Below are positions 24,479-35,770 of a stretch of 64,000 bases of DNA, piece by piece. This stretch comes from Adenanthera pavonina (lineage: Eukaryota > Streptophyta > Magnoliopsida > Fabales > Fabaceae), in contig JAIVEN010000014.1 of the NCBI GenBank assembly GCA_026686845.1, positions 27,798,001 to 27,862,000 on the forward strand, written 5' to 3'. Each line of letters opens with the position of its first letter. The stretch's first letter is position 1. The notes beneath the pieces are model-generated. The model saw nothing but the letters and a program-made list of their open reading frames with translations. It did not search any database and had not been told where the DNA came from. Made by a program: the position numbers and the translations under genes.

Positions 24479-24787
24479 GTGAGTGGCATATGATCACTTA
24501 AGTAATCTCCTCTAAGTGCCCTCTTTGGGCTTGGATCTGTAACTTGCATGGAAGAGAACATAATCAAGCTATTTGAACTTCTTGAGTTGGACCATCTATT
24601 CCTTGCAATGGAATTTTAGCCTCCCAAGCTTGATTTCCAAGTGATGAAGCTTCCTTTTTATAACTCTGCAATTTGTCCAAGGACCCTCAATGTTTCATGC
24701 CTCAAGTGTACTCTATCATCTTGAGTTGCATGTTCCTTATATTAAAGAAGGCTCTTAGGACAGGTTCCTAACAAGTCTCTCATCATT

Positions 24788-24804
24788 TGGCATTAGAGCT
24801 TCGG
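24788..24804 (+). other. Element D primer-binding site
   Basis: TGGCATTAGAGCTTCGG, two bases after the LTR end. It is an initiator-Met type site with two changes, followed by the conserved CTTGCAAATCAAG. Confidence 0.8.
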
Positions 24805-27684
24805 CTTGCAAATCAAGATATTTTTTTGTTGTTTTATTCTATTTTTTTCCTTGCTATCTAGAAAATCATAGTACTAGTACTATTCATCTGTACTATCCAT
24901 CACTGTTCATACTTGCTATCCAGAAAATCATTCGCATTGTTCATCAGTATTGTTCTTTCACATTGTTCATCATACTATCTGTCACTGTTTATTCGTTGTT
25001 ACCTTGCTATTTTGTTCTATGTCTTGATCCATTTTCCAGACTTTGTGATCTTTCATTTTGTTCTTATTGTGGCGTGCTCTATTCTAATTTTGTTGTCCAT
25101 TTTCTATCATTTTCTTTGCTAAAGGATCTTACCATATTTGATTTTTGTTTCCATTAAGATTGTGGAGTTCCTTGTTATCTGCCTAAAGAATTTTGTTACT
25201 GCCCAGATTTCTTCTTGTGATATTGCCAAAAAAAAAAGGAGAGAATCGATTGCAGCCTTAAAAAAATTCGTATATAAAATTAAAAAAAAATATATGGCTG
25301 CTAAGGCAATTTCCAAAAATTAAGAAGATCTTATTTTCTTTCCTACTTTAAGATCTTTCAATCAAGGTGGTAGTTTGAATTACAAATTTCCTTTTGTGAT
25401 TGGGCATTAATGTTATTTATTTGCTCCCTTTTATGATCTCATTAAAGGAGAATCAAATTTTGAATACCCATTCATAATTTCTCATTTGTGGTAAGTTTCC
25501 ATTCTTGTCTTTTATTTTCTATTCAGAATTTTACTTTTCTAGTTTAATTCTACCTATCTTCCTTCATAATTTAATTCCCGTACTTGTTCCTTCCTTGTTT
25601 CAGATTTTAAAGTCATCTAAAAGTTCCTTCCTTTGGTATACATGCCACTGTTGAATCAAGAAGTTTTGATGATTCCAAATCAACCTTCAAGAGCATGGAA
25701 TAAAGATATCAAAGATGCACAAAAAGCTCAAGTGAAGAAATCCTAGAGAAATCAATGCAAAGATAGATGTAGGATGTTTATTATTGTTTTATTTGAGTAA
25801 AAGGATTTGATTTGGTGAAAAGAAGTTTTAAAACCTTGATTCTATGATAAATCATGGAATATTTGAAAAACACCCATAAACAGACGAAGTTTGAAAGGTT
25901 AATACCAATCTGTCATAGTGAAAGTTCGAACTTTGGCTTTAAAAATTTGAATTTCGTACTGAAACTGAACAAGTCTGAAGAGATGCCTCTTTGACAGACG
26001 AATTTTGGCTTGGAAAAATTTGAATTTTGATAAGTGTCTGAAAGGAGCTTTAAGTAACAGACGAACTTTGAGTTTTGAAAATTCAAATTTTAGACAAAAT
26101 AAAACTTATGAAAACTAAAGAAATTCATCTGAAGTTATGTCAAAGTTCATCTGAAACTAAGGTTGGAATGAATTTTAAAATTGCTCACTGACAGACGAAC
26201 TTTGAACATGAAAATTTGAATTTTAGAAACTAAGCTTGTGTTGTAGTGATATGTTGACATACGAATGACATTATTTATAAATTCGAATTTTGAAGTTAGT
26301 CTGAAAAGCGGTCTCTCTAACAGACGAACTTTGACATTTCAAAGTTCAAACTTTGAATCACATGAACTACAATACCTTACAAACCAGCTACGGACAGACA
26401 AATTTTGGGGTTCTAAAATTTGAATTTCAAAGGCACTGTAACAAATTGAAAATACTGTTCATACTTAACAGAAAAACTTTCCACTTGAAAATTCATATGT
26501 CACAACATAGAAACATTTTCCAAATATCAAAATTTGAATTTCACTTCAGGTCAGACGAACTTGAGGCATTCAATGTGGAAGCTGTTAACCTTCAGTTTCT
26601 ACGAAATTTGTCTGTTGACCAACTAAAATTCAAATTTCAAAGTGTCAAAAGCATTAAATGCGGTTGGTTAACAGATAGCTTTTTAGAGTAATCGTTGGAT
26701 AACTTCTCAAATGGATAGATTTTGTCTCTAACGGATAGTTGAGACCTAAATCTATAAATATAACATAATTTGAAGCTGTGGGTAACGATTTTTGAGATTG
26801 TATATACTGACTTTGTCAAATTATCTACTCAAAGTCTCTTACTCTCTCACTTCAATATTTTGTACTCCAACTTTCATATTCACTCTATTTAAGAGAGTTT
26901 AATCTTTGTAAACATTCTTATCTTCATCTGGAAGATAGATTTTCTTGTGAGGGGATATCACAAGGGATTGAGAAGCATTTTGTAAGAGTGCATAAAGTGA
27001 TTGAGTGAGCTCTAGAAACAGAGCATCATCTTTGTACTAAGGCATTTGCAAGAAGCCCACTGAATTCTTGCAGAATAGTGGAAAATCTCAAGGGGTGACT
27101 TGGGGACTGGACGTAGGTTAAGTGGAAAGACCAAACCAGGATAAATTACTGAGGCTTTTTCTCTTTACTGCCACCTTTACAGTTATTTGTTTATACTCTG
27201 TTTTACCATCATTTATTACTTTCTTCACCTTCTTGATATTTTGTAGAAAATTTTTAATCTTCCCAATTCACCCCCCTTCTTGGGAAGCCAGCTAATCTAA
27301 CAGCCATATCTTTCCTCTTGCCTTAATTTTCAGCATTTTCTTTTCTCTTTTCTTGGCTAGAAAATTCGTTTCTTTTGCTAAAAATAGAAAAACTATCTTT
27401 CTTTGTTGCACCAACATTTTAAACTCTTTCAAGAATTTGAATTTTTGGATTTTTGACTTTGAGATTGCCACTTAAAATATTTCTTCTTGATTTAAGTTCA
27501 GATTCAATTTTGCACTTTCATAAGAAGCAAGAATAAGTGGGTAAAAGGCAAAAGTGTAATTATATCATTTCTGAAAAAAGCCTTTAAAGTGTGCAAAACA
27601 TTAGTGAATTTGCATCATTGTTGAGTGAAACACGTGAGAGATTGTACAAGGTCCTTTTTTTGTCTCACATTTTAGGCTTCAAGT
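24805..27684 (+). other. Element D leader with motif cluster and copia insertion
   Basis: ACTGTTCA-type words cluster at 24880-24990. The rest aligns with G's leader (TTTTGTGATTGGGCATTAATGTTATTT and others) on both sides of the copia solo LTR. No coding sequence recognised. Confidence 0.7.
25649..27302 (+). mobile_element. Ty1/copia solo LTR (1654 bp)
   Basis: Starts TGTTGAATC and ends CTAATCTAACA, with a flanking duplication GCCAC / GCCAT (one mismatch). The uninterrupted equivalent in G at 58230-58260 confirms the insertion. It is related to the copia LTR at 54029-55660: both have the TTAATGCGG..GGT..AAC run, a TATAAATA box (here 26753-26760), and a closing CCCAATTCAC..GGAAGCCAGCT. No internal region is attached, so it arose by LTR-LTR recombination. 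Orientation follows the TATA box and the 54029 copy. Confidence 0.88.
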
Positions 27685-30316
27685 ATGGCTGATGATGAAC
27701 TTGATCTTAAAGTTTTAATGAAAGCTTTTAATGATCAAATCCAGAAGTTAAATGTGAAATTGGATAGCATGTAAGTTTCTTTATGCAAAAAGGATGTTAA
27801 ATTGAACATCCCAAAATTTTGTGGAGAGAATGATCCTTATATGTACTTGGAGTGGGAAGGAAGAATTGAACATTGGTTTGAAGACTGCTAGTACTCTGAG
27901 TTTGAGAAAGTGAAATTAGCTACTCTTCACTTAGAAGGAAAAGCCAAAGTTTGGTGGGAACAATTTGAAAGAAAGCACCTTCATGAAGAGAAATAGTGTG
28001 ATACTTGGAATAGTATGAAACTCATTTTGAAGCAAAAGTATGCACCACACCACTACTTCTATGAGTATCTTCCAACTCATAGAAAGGAGCAAACTTCTAA
28101 TGTACAAATTTCAGTTCCAAGTTCTAGTGATTCTCATTTGGAGCAAAAAGATCCAATAGAGGAGATATCTTCCTCAATATCTACAATGGTTGTTGAACCA
28201 AGAGAATCAACTACTCTTAAAGGTACCTCTAATTCTCAAAATCCTTTTGTTGATAATGTTTCGTATGAATTAGAGTATGATGTTCTTGAGAATCTTAAGG
28301 AAGAAAATGTTGATGATATTCTTGATGGGATTGATCATGATCATTTACAACCATTAGTGGAGACAACTGTTGATGGGAGACACGTTAGGAACCTGTCCTA
28401 AGAGCCTTTTTTGATATAAAGATCGTGCAACTCAAGGAAAGATGAATTGAACACAAGAACAATGAAGAACAACAATGAACAAAAACGGAAAAGTAGAGAT
28501 GATGAAAATAAGAAAACTGAGACAAAATATTGGTCGAAGGAAATAGACTCCAAGAGAACCCATCTCTTGAATCTTAACTCTGAGATACTACAAGAATCAC
28601 CACTCCTTGATAAGTCCTTATTCTTTCCGGCACTCAAGGATAAGCAAGAAAGAACTCACTGAACAACAACAATGTTGCTGAAAAGAAATTCATTTATTCA
28701 TATTATGTCTTACAAGAGTACAAGAGGTGCCTATTTATAGAAAAATATTAACCCACAAACTAACTCTAGTTCAGCCTACAAACCTAACCTTATTAATGCT
28801 CATTAATACAAAAAAGAAACCCTAAGCAAAAAGGAGCATATAATTCTAATTTTGAATTTGAAAAAAGTTAGCTTCTCTTTAATGCATAAAGTAAAACAAA
28901 TCAGATTTATGGTTGTATGCTCTTTATTCAAAAAGGAAATAAATTAACTAAAATAATCTTTAAAAAGCGTCACTTTTTAGTGAGCACATGAGAAGCACAT
29001 AAATTTTAAGTGAATCTTCCTTGTTGGGCTTTCTCCAAGTTGGGCTCTTTGACTATAATTTGCCTCCACATTTTTAGCTTGCCCCTTTCTTTGTTTTGGG
29101 CCTCAAAATCATTGAAATATAATAGTTCCATGTTAATCATATTTTGGATCACCCCATTCATGGCTTTTGTTCTAGCTCTAGTCATTGGTTCTCCAATGTC
29201 TAGAAGTGGGCCTTGAATTTGTCCATGGTCCATTGTTTTTCTTAGCTTGCCCTCATCATCAAATACTTCATGCCTCGATCGTACTTTATCAACTGTTCTA
29301 GATGTTACTACTGGAAAGGCAATAGAGAATATTGTTGATATTGGTGTGCCTGTTTCCAGTGGTACTCACATTGTTAAGCCATTAGAAATTAGTTCTCATG
29401 TGTGTGATGAAGTGGAGTATGTTGATATGGTGTTTGGGCATCCATGGTTATTTGATGATAGTTGTTCTTTTGAAGTAAAGAAAGCCCATGAAACGCGTTG
29501 TATTCGATTCTATGAAAATCACAAGAAAATTAAAAGTGAGCTTGAAAGGAAAAATAAAAGTAAGAATATGAGTGGTAAAACCAAGAGTGAAAAACGAAAA
29601 AAGGGGGAAACAAATGAGTGAAAAGAAACTTGAGAGAAGAATGAAAAAGAGAAATAAAAAGAGAGAAAAGAGAAAAGAAAAAGAGAGTTTGAGAAAAAAT
29701 GAGAATAATAAGGCAAAAGCAATTGTGAGTTGTTTGTGTAAAGGAGAGTTTAAGGTAGTTTCTTTTCAACTCCTTCCTTCATATCTTCCATATGTTCCTT
29801 CTTTTCATCTTCTCCATCCTTCTTACTTTGTCTTAGTTTCTTTTCAACTCCTTCCTTCATATCTTCCATATGTTCCTTCTTTTCATCTTCTCCATCCTTC
29901 TTACTTTGTCTCTGATTTTTATAATTTGTTTATTCCATCCTTGTGTTATGAGTCATCAATTCCTCGAGTCAAATGTGAAAAAAAGTCAATTCGATCATTT
30001 ACTGTCTTCTTTCTCTAATTTATTCATTTATGTCACTTCATTTCATTTTCATCAAAGTGTTTTGCATTGTCAATTCATTTATGAAGTAGTGTTTACTCAT
30101 TTCATGTTTTATGGTTCTTGTGTGTCTCATAAGTCATGTGTCTTTTTGGAGAAGTATTGGTTTCTTCCATCTCATTTTCATGAATCTTGTGCATTCCATT
30201 TTCTATCTAGTAACCCATTTTCTGCTTATTCCATCCAACTTTGTGATTCTTTGTTTTCATCCATATGTATTCCTCTTGTGAGCCATGCTCTATCCTTGTC
30301 TTGTCAATGTACATCA
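27685..30316 (+). pseudogene. Element D gag-like protein, broken
   Basis: Starts MADDELDLKVLMKAFNDQI. The gag domain is recognisable (HLEGKAKVWWEQF, MKLILKQKYAP) but has at least three stops: after LDSM, in FEDC.YSEFEK, and in HEEK.CDTW. Solo LTR E (28371-29291) splits the acidic region. Beyond it are FGHPWLFDDSCSFEV, the basic block RRMKKRNKKREKRKEKE, and a perfect in-frame doubling of a 26-residue segment (29756-29911). A frameshift near 29600 separates the protease-tail region from the basic block. The frame is cut at 30316. Confidence 0.85.
28371..29291 (-). mobile_element. Solo LTR E, family I-b (921 bp)
   Basis: TGATGGGAGACACG .. GTACTTTATCA with perfect target duplication ACTGT (28366-28370, 29292-29296) inside D's gag. 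Its R-U5 part matches family I, but its U3 differs and encodes on the minus strand (29233-29006) GEPMTRARTKAMNGVIQ, the gypsy pol C-terminal tail. It may derive from an autonomous or less reduced relative. Confidence 0.9.
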
Positions 30317-31165
30317 TTGATAGAGAACAAGTGAACTCTCAATCATGGAGATCCAATGTGCCCAAAGACCTTCTTCAAGGAGTAAGAGGTCCAATGACGA
30401 GGTAGGACAAAACCCATGAAAGAGGCCTTGCAAGGATTGGTCCGAGAGCTTAAGGAGAAAGAGCCCATCTATTTGGAAGACTTAGAGCAAATGGAGCCAC
30501 CTTCTAATCCAAAAAAGAATGATTATTTATTTGGAGGCCCAATTTGAAGACCTTAAAGGCCCAACCCAAGTCCAAATAGGAGAGTTTGATTAAAAGAAGT
30601 CATGTGCTTTATTAATGAGTCATGTGACTTTTAGATTAGATTTATTTTTTAATTTATTTTGAATTTTGGTTTTATTTTTGATTTGATTTTTTCTAGATTA
30701 GATTAGATTAGTTTTGATTGGTTCTCACTTGTATTTATGAGGCCAACTTAAGATTTAATTCATATTTGAATTTAAAATTCAAAAAAATAAAAGAATAAGC
30801 CTTATCTATAAGGAATCAATTATCTTATTAGGATTAGGATTAGGATTTCCATTATTATTTAAAGACCATATGGTGCCACTTTGCAAATCAGATTTGAATA
30901 ATATTTTGAGTGATTTCTCTCTTCAATTTCGTGTGAGATTGTTAGGGTTCTTCATGTTCTTTCTAGAATACGGATTCGACTTATTAAGAGAATTGACCAA
31001 CTCTTGTGGCGTCTTGTGTTTGAGGTTGCTAGAGTTCTCTCTAGAGGTTTCATTCGGTCTCTTAATTGCATTAGGTTGCTTCCGTTGTTTTTGGTTATTA
31101 CTCTGGGTTCTTAAGTTGCCTAAGACTTGTTCAATGTTTAATGCTATTATTACGGAAAGGACATT
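30317..31165 (+). mobile_element. LTR fragment F with gypsy tail coding
   Basis: Opens TGATAGAGAACAAGTG. Around 30383-30530 it encodes RGPMTR and, after frame damage, EPIYLEDLEQMEPP. It also carries CGACTTATTAAGAGAATTGACCA..TTGTGGCG, matching the U5 of family II. A TATA-like ATTATTTAAAGACC lies near 30855. The 3' limit is uncertain, and no primer site follows. Confidence 0.6.
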
Positions 31166-31879
31166 TAGTTAATTTAAAATCAAATTTTGTTGATCTTAGG
31201 ACCATTGATATGTTTTTTTGATTTGAAAATTTTTAAGTTCAAGTGACATTAATTGAAAGTTGTAGTCTCTAAATGTTATTCTCCCTATTAAATTTTGCCT
31301 TGGCTATTACTTTTTTCAATAAAAGGTAGTGGTTTGTTGATGATAAACATTTTAAAGTTGGTATAGACATTTCAAAAGTTTAAAATTACCATGTAACAAT
31401 TTTGATGGGAACCTATTATCAGTTCTCAAGATTATTTCTTTTATTCTCCTAAGAACTACACTTCTGTCTTCGGCAAATTTTTTTAATCAAAATATAAGTT
31501 AAATAAATAGATTTGACTCTAAAAATAATGTAAAATAACATTATATACAAATTTTTTCCTGCCAAAAGCCCTTAATTACATGACTTTAGAAAAATCCAAA
31601 TTTCACTTTGAATCCACAATTAGTTATATGATTTGCAACATGTGAGTCACACTACATCAAAATTTCACAAATTTAAGTGGATTTCTTATTAAATTAATAA
31701 TATAAACTCAAGTTCGTAGCATTTTCAAAATGTATTTATAACAATTAAACAATGGAATAAACAAAAATTTCAGCCAAATTTAGTTATCCCAATTATATCA
31801 ACTCTAAATGTAAAAAAGATCCATCCAAATATGGTTAAGATTTTTTTTTCAACATTCAACATTTGCAAATGCAAATTAT
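31166..31879. other. Unassigned AT-rich DNA
   Basis: No gene recognised. About 31355-31450 resembles 32435-32570 (ACATTTCAAAAGTTTAAAATTACCATGT; ATTATTTCTTT..TTCT), so the two may be diverged copies of one segment. Confidence 0.45.
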
Positions 31880-32140
31880 ATCTATTATTTTTTTCGTCCT
31901 ATATTATAAGATAAAATGTAGAATTTTTTTCTCATATTATAAGGTAACATAGTTTTATTTATTAATTTTACCTCTCATTAATATAATATTTAGTATTGTA
32001 AATTATGTAATTAATGATATTTAATAGGGATAAAATAGAAATTTTTGAAATTTTTAAAAAATTTAAGAATGTTATATACTTTTCTTAATATAAATAAAAT
32101 TTTATTTATTACCTTATATAATATGTGATAGACGGAGTAT
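31880..32140. mobile_element. Stowaway-like MITE
   Basis: The left end has TTTCGTCCTATATTATAAGATAA and the right end has ACCTTATATAATATGTGATAGACGGAGTA. Read inward, both match the Stowaway terminal repeat (CTCCCTCCGTCCCATATTATAAG), and TA follows the right end. The interior is AT-rich and non-coding. The length, near 260 bp, is typical. The outer bases of the left end are degenerate. Confidence 0.75.
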
Positions 32141-35100
32141 GGTATAATTATAATTGGCAGCATAATTTGCAAGAGCAAACCGTGTATTATATTATAATAT
32201 TACTGTCCCATGTGTATTAAAATCCATCCAGATGTTGTTAAATTTACATGCCCATTCTCTTCGTCCCAAAACCGACCTTATCTCAAACGCGGCCGATATT
32301 CAAATTCAAATTCAAACTACTACAAAAAAAAACAATAAAATTGGTGGAGGATTCTGTGATCCCACACTTCATATATACCAGCGAGGGTTGTATTATTTTA
32401 TTCGTGAAACTTTTAAATTTTGATGTGCTTGGTCCTTTTAAAAGTTGGAATTGGTATTTCAAAGTTTCAAAATTACCATCTGACCGCTGGGATGGTAACA
32501 TATTATTAGCTTTACCATTACCATGTGACCGTTGGGATGCATTCGTGATTATTTCTTTCGTTCTTCTGAGGTTGTTTGAGAATGTCTCCCGCACTCAGAG
32601 CCTCTTCTCTGCAATCCTCGGTCTGATTCCTTCAGGTTTGCTTACCGCTCCGTCATCTCTTCTCCTTTCAATTCCTCTCGTAATCTCTGTCTTGTAAAGA
32701 GTGATATGTTGCTCATGATGCTTCATTTGTTTTTCTGAGATCTGATGTGAGACTGGTTTCTTTCTGTAGTATTTGACAAATGATGGCATCTCTCCATCTT
32801 TCGAATAATGTTCTTCTAATTTGATTGAAAGAATTGATTTCAGTTCTGTAATTAGTTTTTTTTTATGCTAATTTTCTTTTTCCCTGTTATTTTCTTGTCA
32901 GTACCGCCTGCATTTTATTTTCAACGTCGTTTGCCCAAATCATTCTCAATTTGGAAATATTTCAGAAGTGATGAATTCAGAACTTCACCTGGCACTTTAC
33001 GAGCAGGATTTCTTATCAAGATTGTGTTAAATTCTGTTCATCTAATTATATCAATCATTTCATTAATGTTCGCTTTTTTCTCTGTTTGTTTCCGAAGGAA
33101 AAATGGAAGGAGTGAGATCAGGATGCGCTGGGAAGGCTATCGCTGTTATAATAATCACTTAGATCTTTTTCCGATGAGTCTGTGCAGCTAACCACTCCTT
33201 CGATGGGCTACTGGATGGGACCTTCATTCGAATCTCTGATTGTGGTCCGCTGCCACCGCTTTTCTTGTTGGTGACTATCTAGGTGCATTTTCTGTTGCTC
33301 TTTAGTCATCTTAATAATTGAAGTACTGATCTGCTTTGATCGCAAAAGTGTTTTCAATGACAAATTAAGATCCACCTTCGTCTTTGAATTTCTGAATTAG
33401 TTAAGTCTAGATGTAGGAGTAAATTTAATTAGACTAAACAACGTAATCAGAAGAACTGAAATTAGTAGAATAATATATACATGGCTTTTAGTTGCTTTTC
33501 TTTTTCTTTTTCATTCCTGTTTCTGGTCAACCAAAGAATGTGTAGTAATCTTGAACAGAGTGCTTGAAACGGTTTTATTTCTAAAGGTTTTGTGAATGAA
33601 TGATGATGAAGTGAGATTCATGAAAAAATGGACCCAATACTTGAGATAAATGTATGAGTTTAACCAGAAGAAGTAATACCCAAAACGAAGTTTAACCAGA
33701 ATTCTGAATTTCCATTTGCGTTACATTCTTTTTAATATTCAATTGCAGCAGAGTCTGGAAATATTGGTGTTATATTGGATTTTTAGTGAAGTTTTTTGTC
33801 CATGTGTGACTGGAAGATTGGAGCCGTGATGAACCAATAATGATTGTTTTTTCCCCCTTTCAATCAATAATCTTTCTATTTGGTTTTTGGCTGTGACATA
33901 TGGTTGTTGAACTGGGGACTTGTTTTGTTATTGCAGCTGGTCTAACTACAGAGGTGTTCTCCAAAGTTGTGTAGATATATATATATATAGCACAGCGTTT
34001 AATCAGCAATTTGGTGAGAGTATGTTTTCTTCTGTTCAAACATTTGAGATGTTCCATCTCTATAGATCCAGCAAGGGGTAAGAGAGATTAATATTGTGAA
34101 TCAGCTTTAGTTTGAATTTGTCTAATTTATAATATACCTGTTTGTTATTTGGTCTGGCAGCTGTACTCCTTATCAACCCAATTCTGTATGTATATGTTCT
34201 TAAATATTAACTTCTTTTGGATAAAGTAAACCAGTTTCAATGTTTTCATTTGACATGATTTCTTTTTTGGTTTGTCCATTACTCCATTTGATAAAATGGT
34301 TGATGGAGCAGATGTAAGATCTTTTTTATTGTGCTTTTATTTTTTAAGGAACTCGCCACAAACAAATGTATGACTCATCAATTTGCTTAAAAATTCTGCA
34401 CATGACATGAGATGCATCTTATTATGTCAAAACATGCATTACAATATTTATAATGCTCTGTTTATAATAGAAGTCAATTAATAGAGTTCAAGAAATGATG
34501 TGGCCACAAAATAGGAGACAGATAATGAAAAAAATCAAAAAGAAACACCTTTAATAAAACAGAAAGGAGTATGCTTTCTTTCTCCATTCCTTCTCGTTCC
34601 ACTTGTTTCTTAGGACAATATCCTATCCTCCTTCCTTATGTTTTCTTATAAAAATGTTGGTTTTCATTTTTGGTGTCTTGGTTTTGTGTGAAGTTACAAG
34701 TTGAGGCAATCTTAGTTTGGATGCATTTTGGCATGATAGGGAACTGACCTTGTGTTTAGAATTTGAGTTATGTGGCAATGATTTTGACTTTAATGAATTA
34801 TTTGTGATAGTTATTAGCTTGTGAGGATTTGAGCCTATATTGCTCGTTTCTTGTGTGTATTCACCTATTTTTACCTTCACTCTAGAACTTGTCTTGATTC
34901 TTTGTTGAGACCACTATTACATTTGCATGCACAAAAATGATTGAGGCATTCTTTTGTTTGTTAGCTACTTAGCCATATAGCCAACCTTGACGTATTTTAT
35001 CCATTGTTTAACCCCTCGAGCCTTTTCTCCTTTTATTTTTCATATTGAACCTTTGGTGAGCCAAGGCCAATTAATAAATTCCCCCCTTTTTTTCACCTCA

Positions 35101-35439
35101 AGAATCGGAGAGCATTTTACTTGAGTAAGCATTTGTTTTTGGTGCATTACCTTGGGCAAGAAAAAATGAAAAAAATTGAAAAAGAAAAAATGTTAAAAAA
35201 TTGAATAAAAAGGGTTGAGATGGAGCGTAAAACGCACTCAACCATAAGAAAAGAAAAGAGCAAGAAAAAGAAAGAAAAAATAGAAAAATGCAAGAAAAAG
35301 AAAGAAAATAGAAAAGATGTTAAAAAAAAAACAGAGAGAGAGAGAGAGTTGGAAAGGAAATAAAAGCCCAAGTTAATGCATTTTTGTTTTGTCATGTATT
35401 CTTGTTTAATGTTTTTCCAATTTTTGAGGTTCTTTTTTT
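32141..35439. other. Non-coding region, no recognised gene
   Basis: The GC content rises around 32520-33250, and several open frames are longer than elsewhere (for example 32248-32697 plus). I see no protein family in them. This could be an old 5' end of a host transcript. A short alternating TA run lies at 33976-33990. Bases 35155-35350 are nearly pure A/G, producing a spurious Phe/Ser-rich frame on the other strand. Confidence 0.4.
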
Positions 35440-35770
35440 TGTTCTTCCATTGCATTTTCCTTGTTCTTTGTTTGTTCCTTGTTCATTGCCACCTAGAATT
35501 AAGTCCTTTAGATTTGTGCATTGCATTTGGCGCAAGTGGTGGATACTTAGAAGATAGACAAGCTTATGGTAGTGAGGTTTGATAGGTGGAATTTGAGTGA
35601 TACATTACCCTTAAACACTTGAGAGTTGAGAATTAAACACTAATCCTATGTGAGGGACTATTCACATTATTTCATTTTTGTCAAATGATTTGCCATAGTA
35701 TTTGTTTACTTGATGCAAGGGAGATTACCTTTGATTGTTGGGATGTTTAAGAACTCGTATTGTCCTTATA
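35440..35770 (+). repeat. Dispersed repeat, copy 1 (partner 42565-42890)
   Basis: Shares with 42565-42890 in order: TTGCATTTTCCTT, TGCATTGCATTTG, GATTTGAG-type words, GACAAGCTTATGGTAGTG, GTTTGATAGGT.GAATTTGAGTGATAC, TTACCCTTAAA.ACTTGAGAG and TATTCACATTATTTCATT. Substitutions and indels are frequent, so the copy is old. Confidence 0.75.

Larger units (their letters stand above)
22271..24718 (-). mobile_element. Element C: family III non-autonomous element, internally deleted
   Basis: Inserted in D's LTR, flanked by TCTTA (22266-22270) and TCTTG (24719-24723), a target duplication with one mismatch. It has a complete 958-bp 3' LTR (22271-23228, TGATGAAAGATCC .. CTCTATCA), a purine tract, part of the gag-like frame, and only the outer 240 bp of the 5' LTR (24479-24718). 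The gag N-terminus, leader, primer site and most of the 5' LTR are gone. Confidence 0.88.
21508..30316 (+). mobile_element. Element D: family I non-autonomous element with nested insertions
   Basis: The 5' LTR is in two parts, 21508-22270 and 24719-24785, separated by element C. Then come the primer site, a leader interrupted by a copia solo LTR (25649-27302), and a gag-like pseudogene (27685-30316) interrupted by solo LTR E (28371-29291). At 30316 the element stops within the Ser/Phe/Cys-rich region, and another LTR begins with TGATAGAG, so D lacks the C-terminal domain, purine tract and 3' LTR. With three later insertions it is one of the older elements here. Confidence 0.88.

Noticed and set aside
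21246..31165. Possible autonomous gypsy element spanning the integrase scrap and element D
   Set aside because: The integrase fragment ends exactly at D's LTR start and is in the flanking target, not inside D. D has no pol of its own.
32248..32697. 149-codon open frame near a GC-richer stretch
   Set aside because: Overlaps other frames on both strands, no family motif, no splice-supported continuation seen. Left as unassigned.
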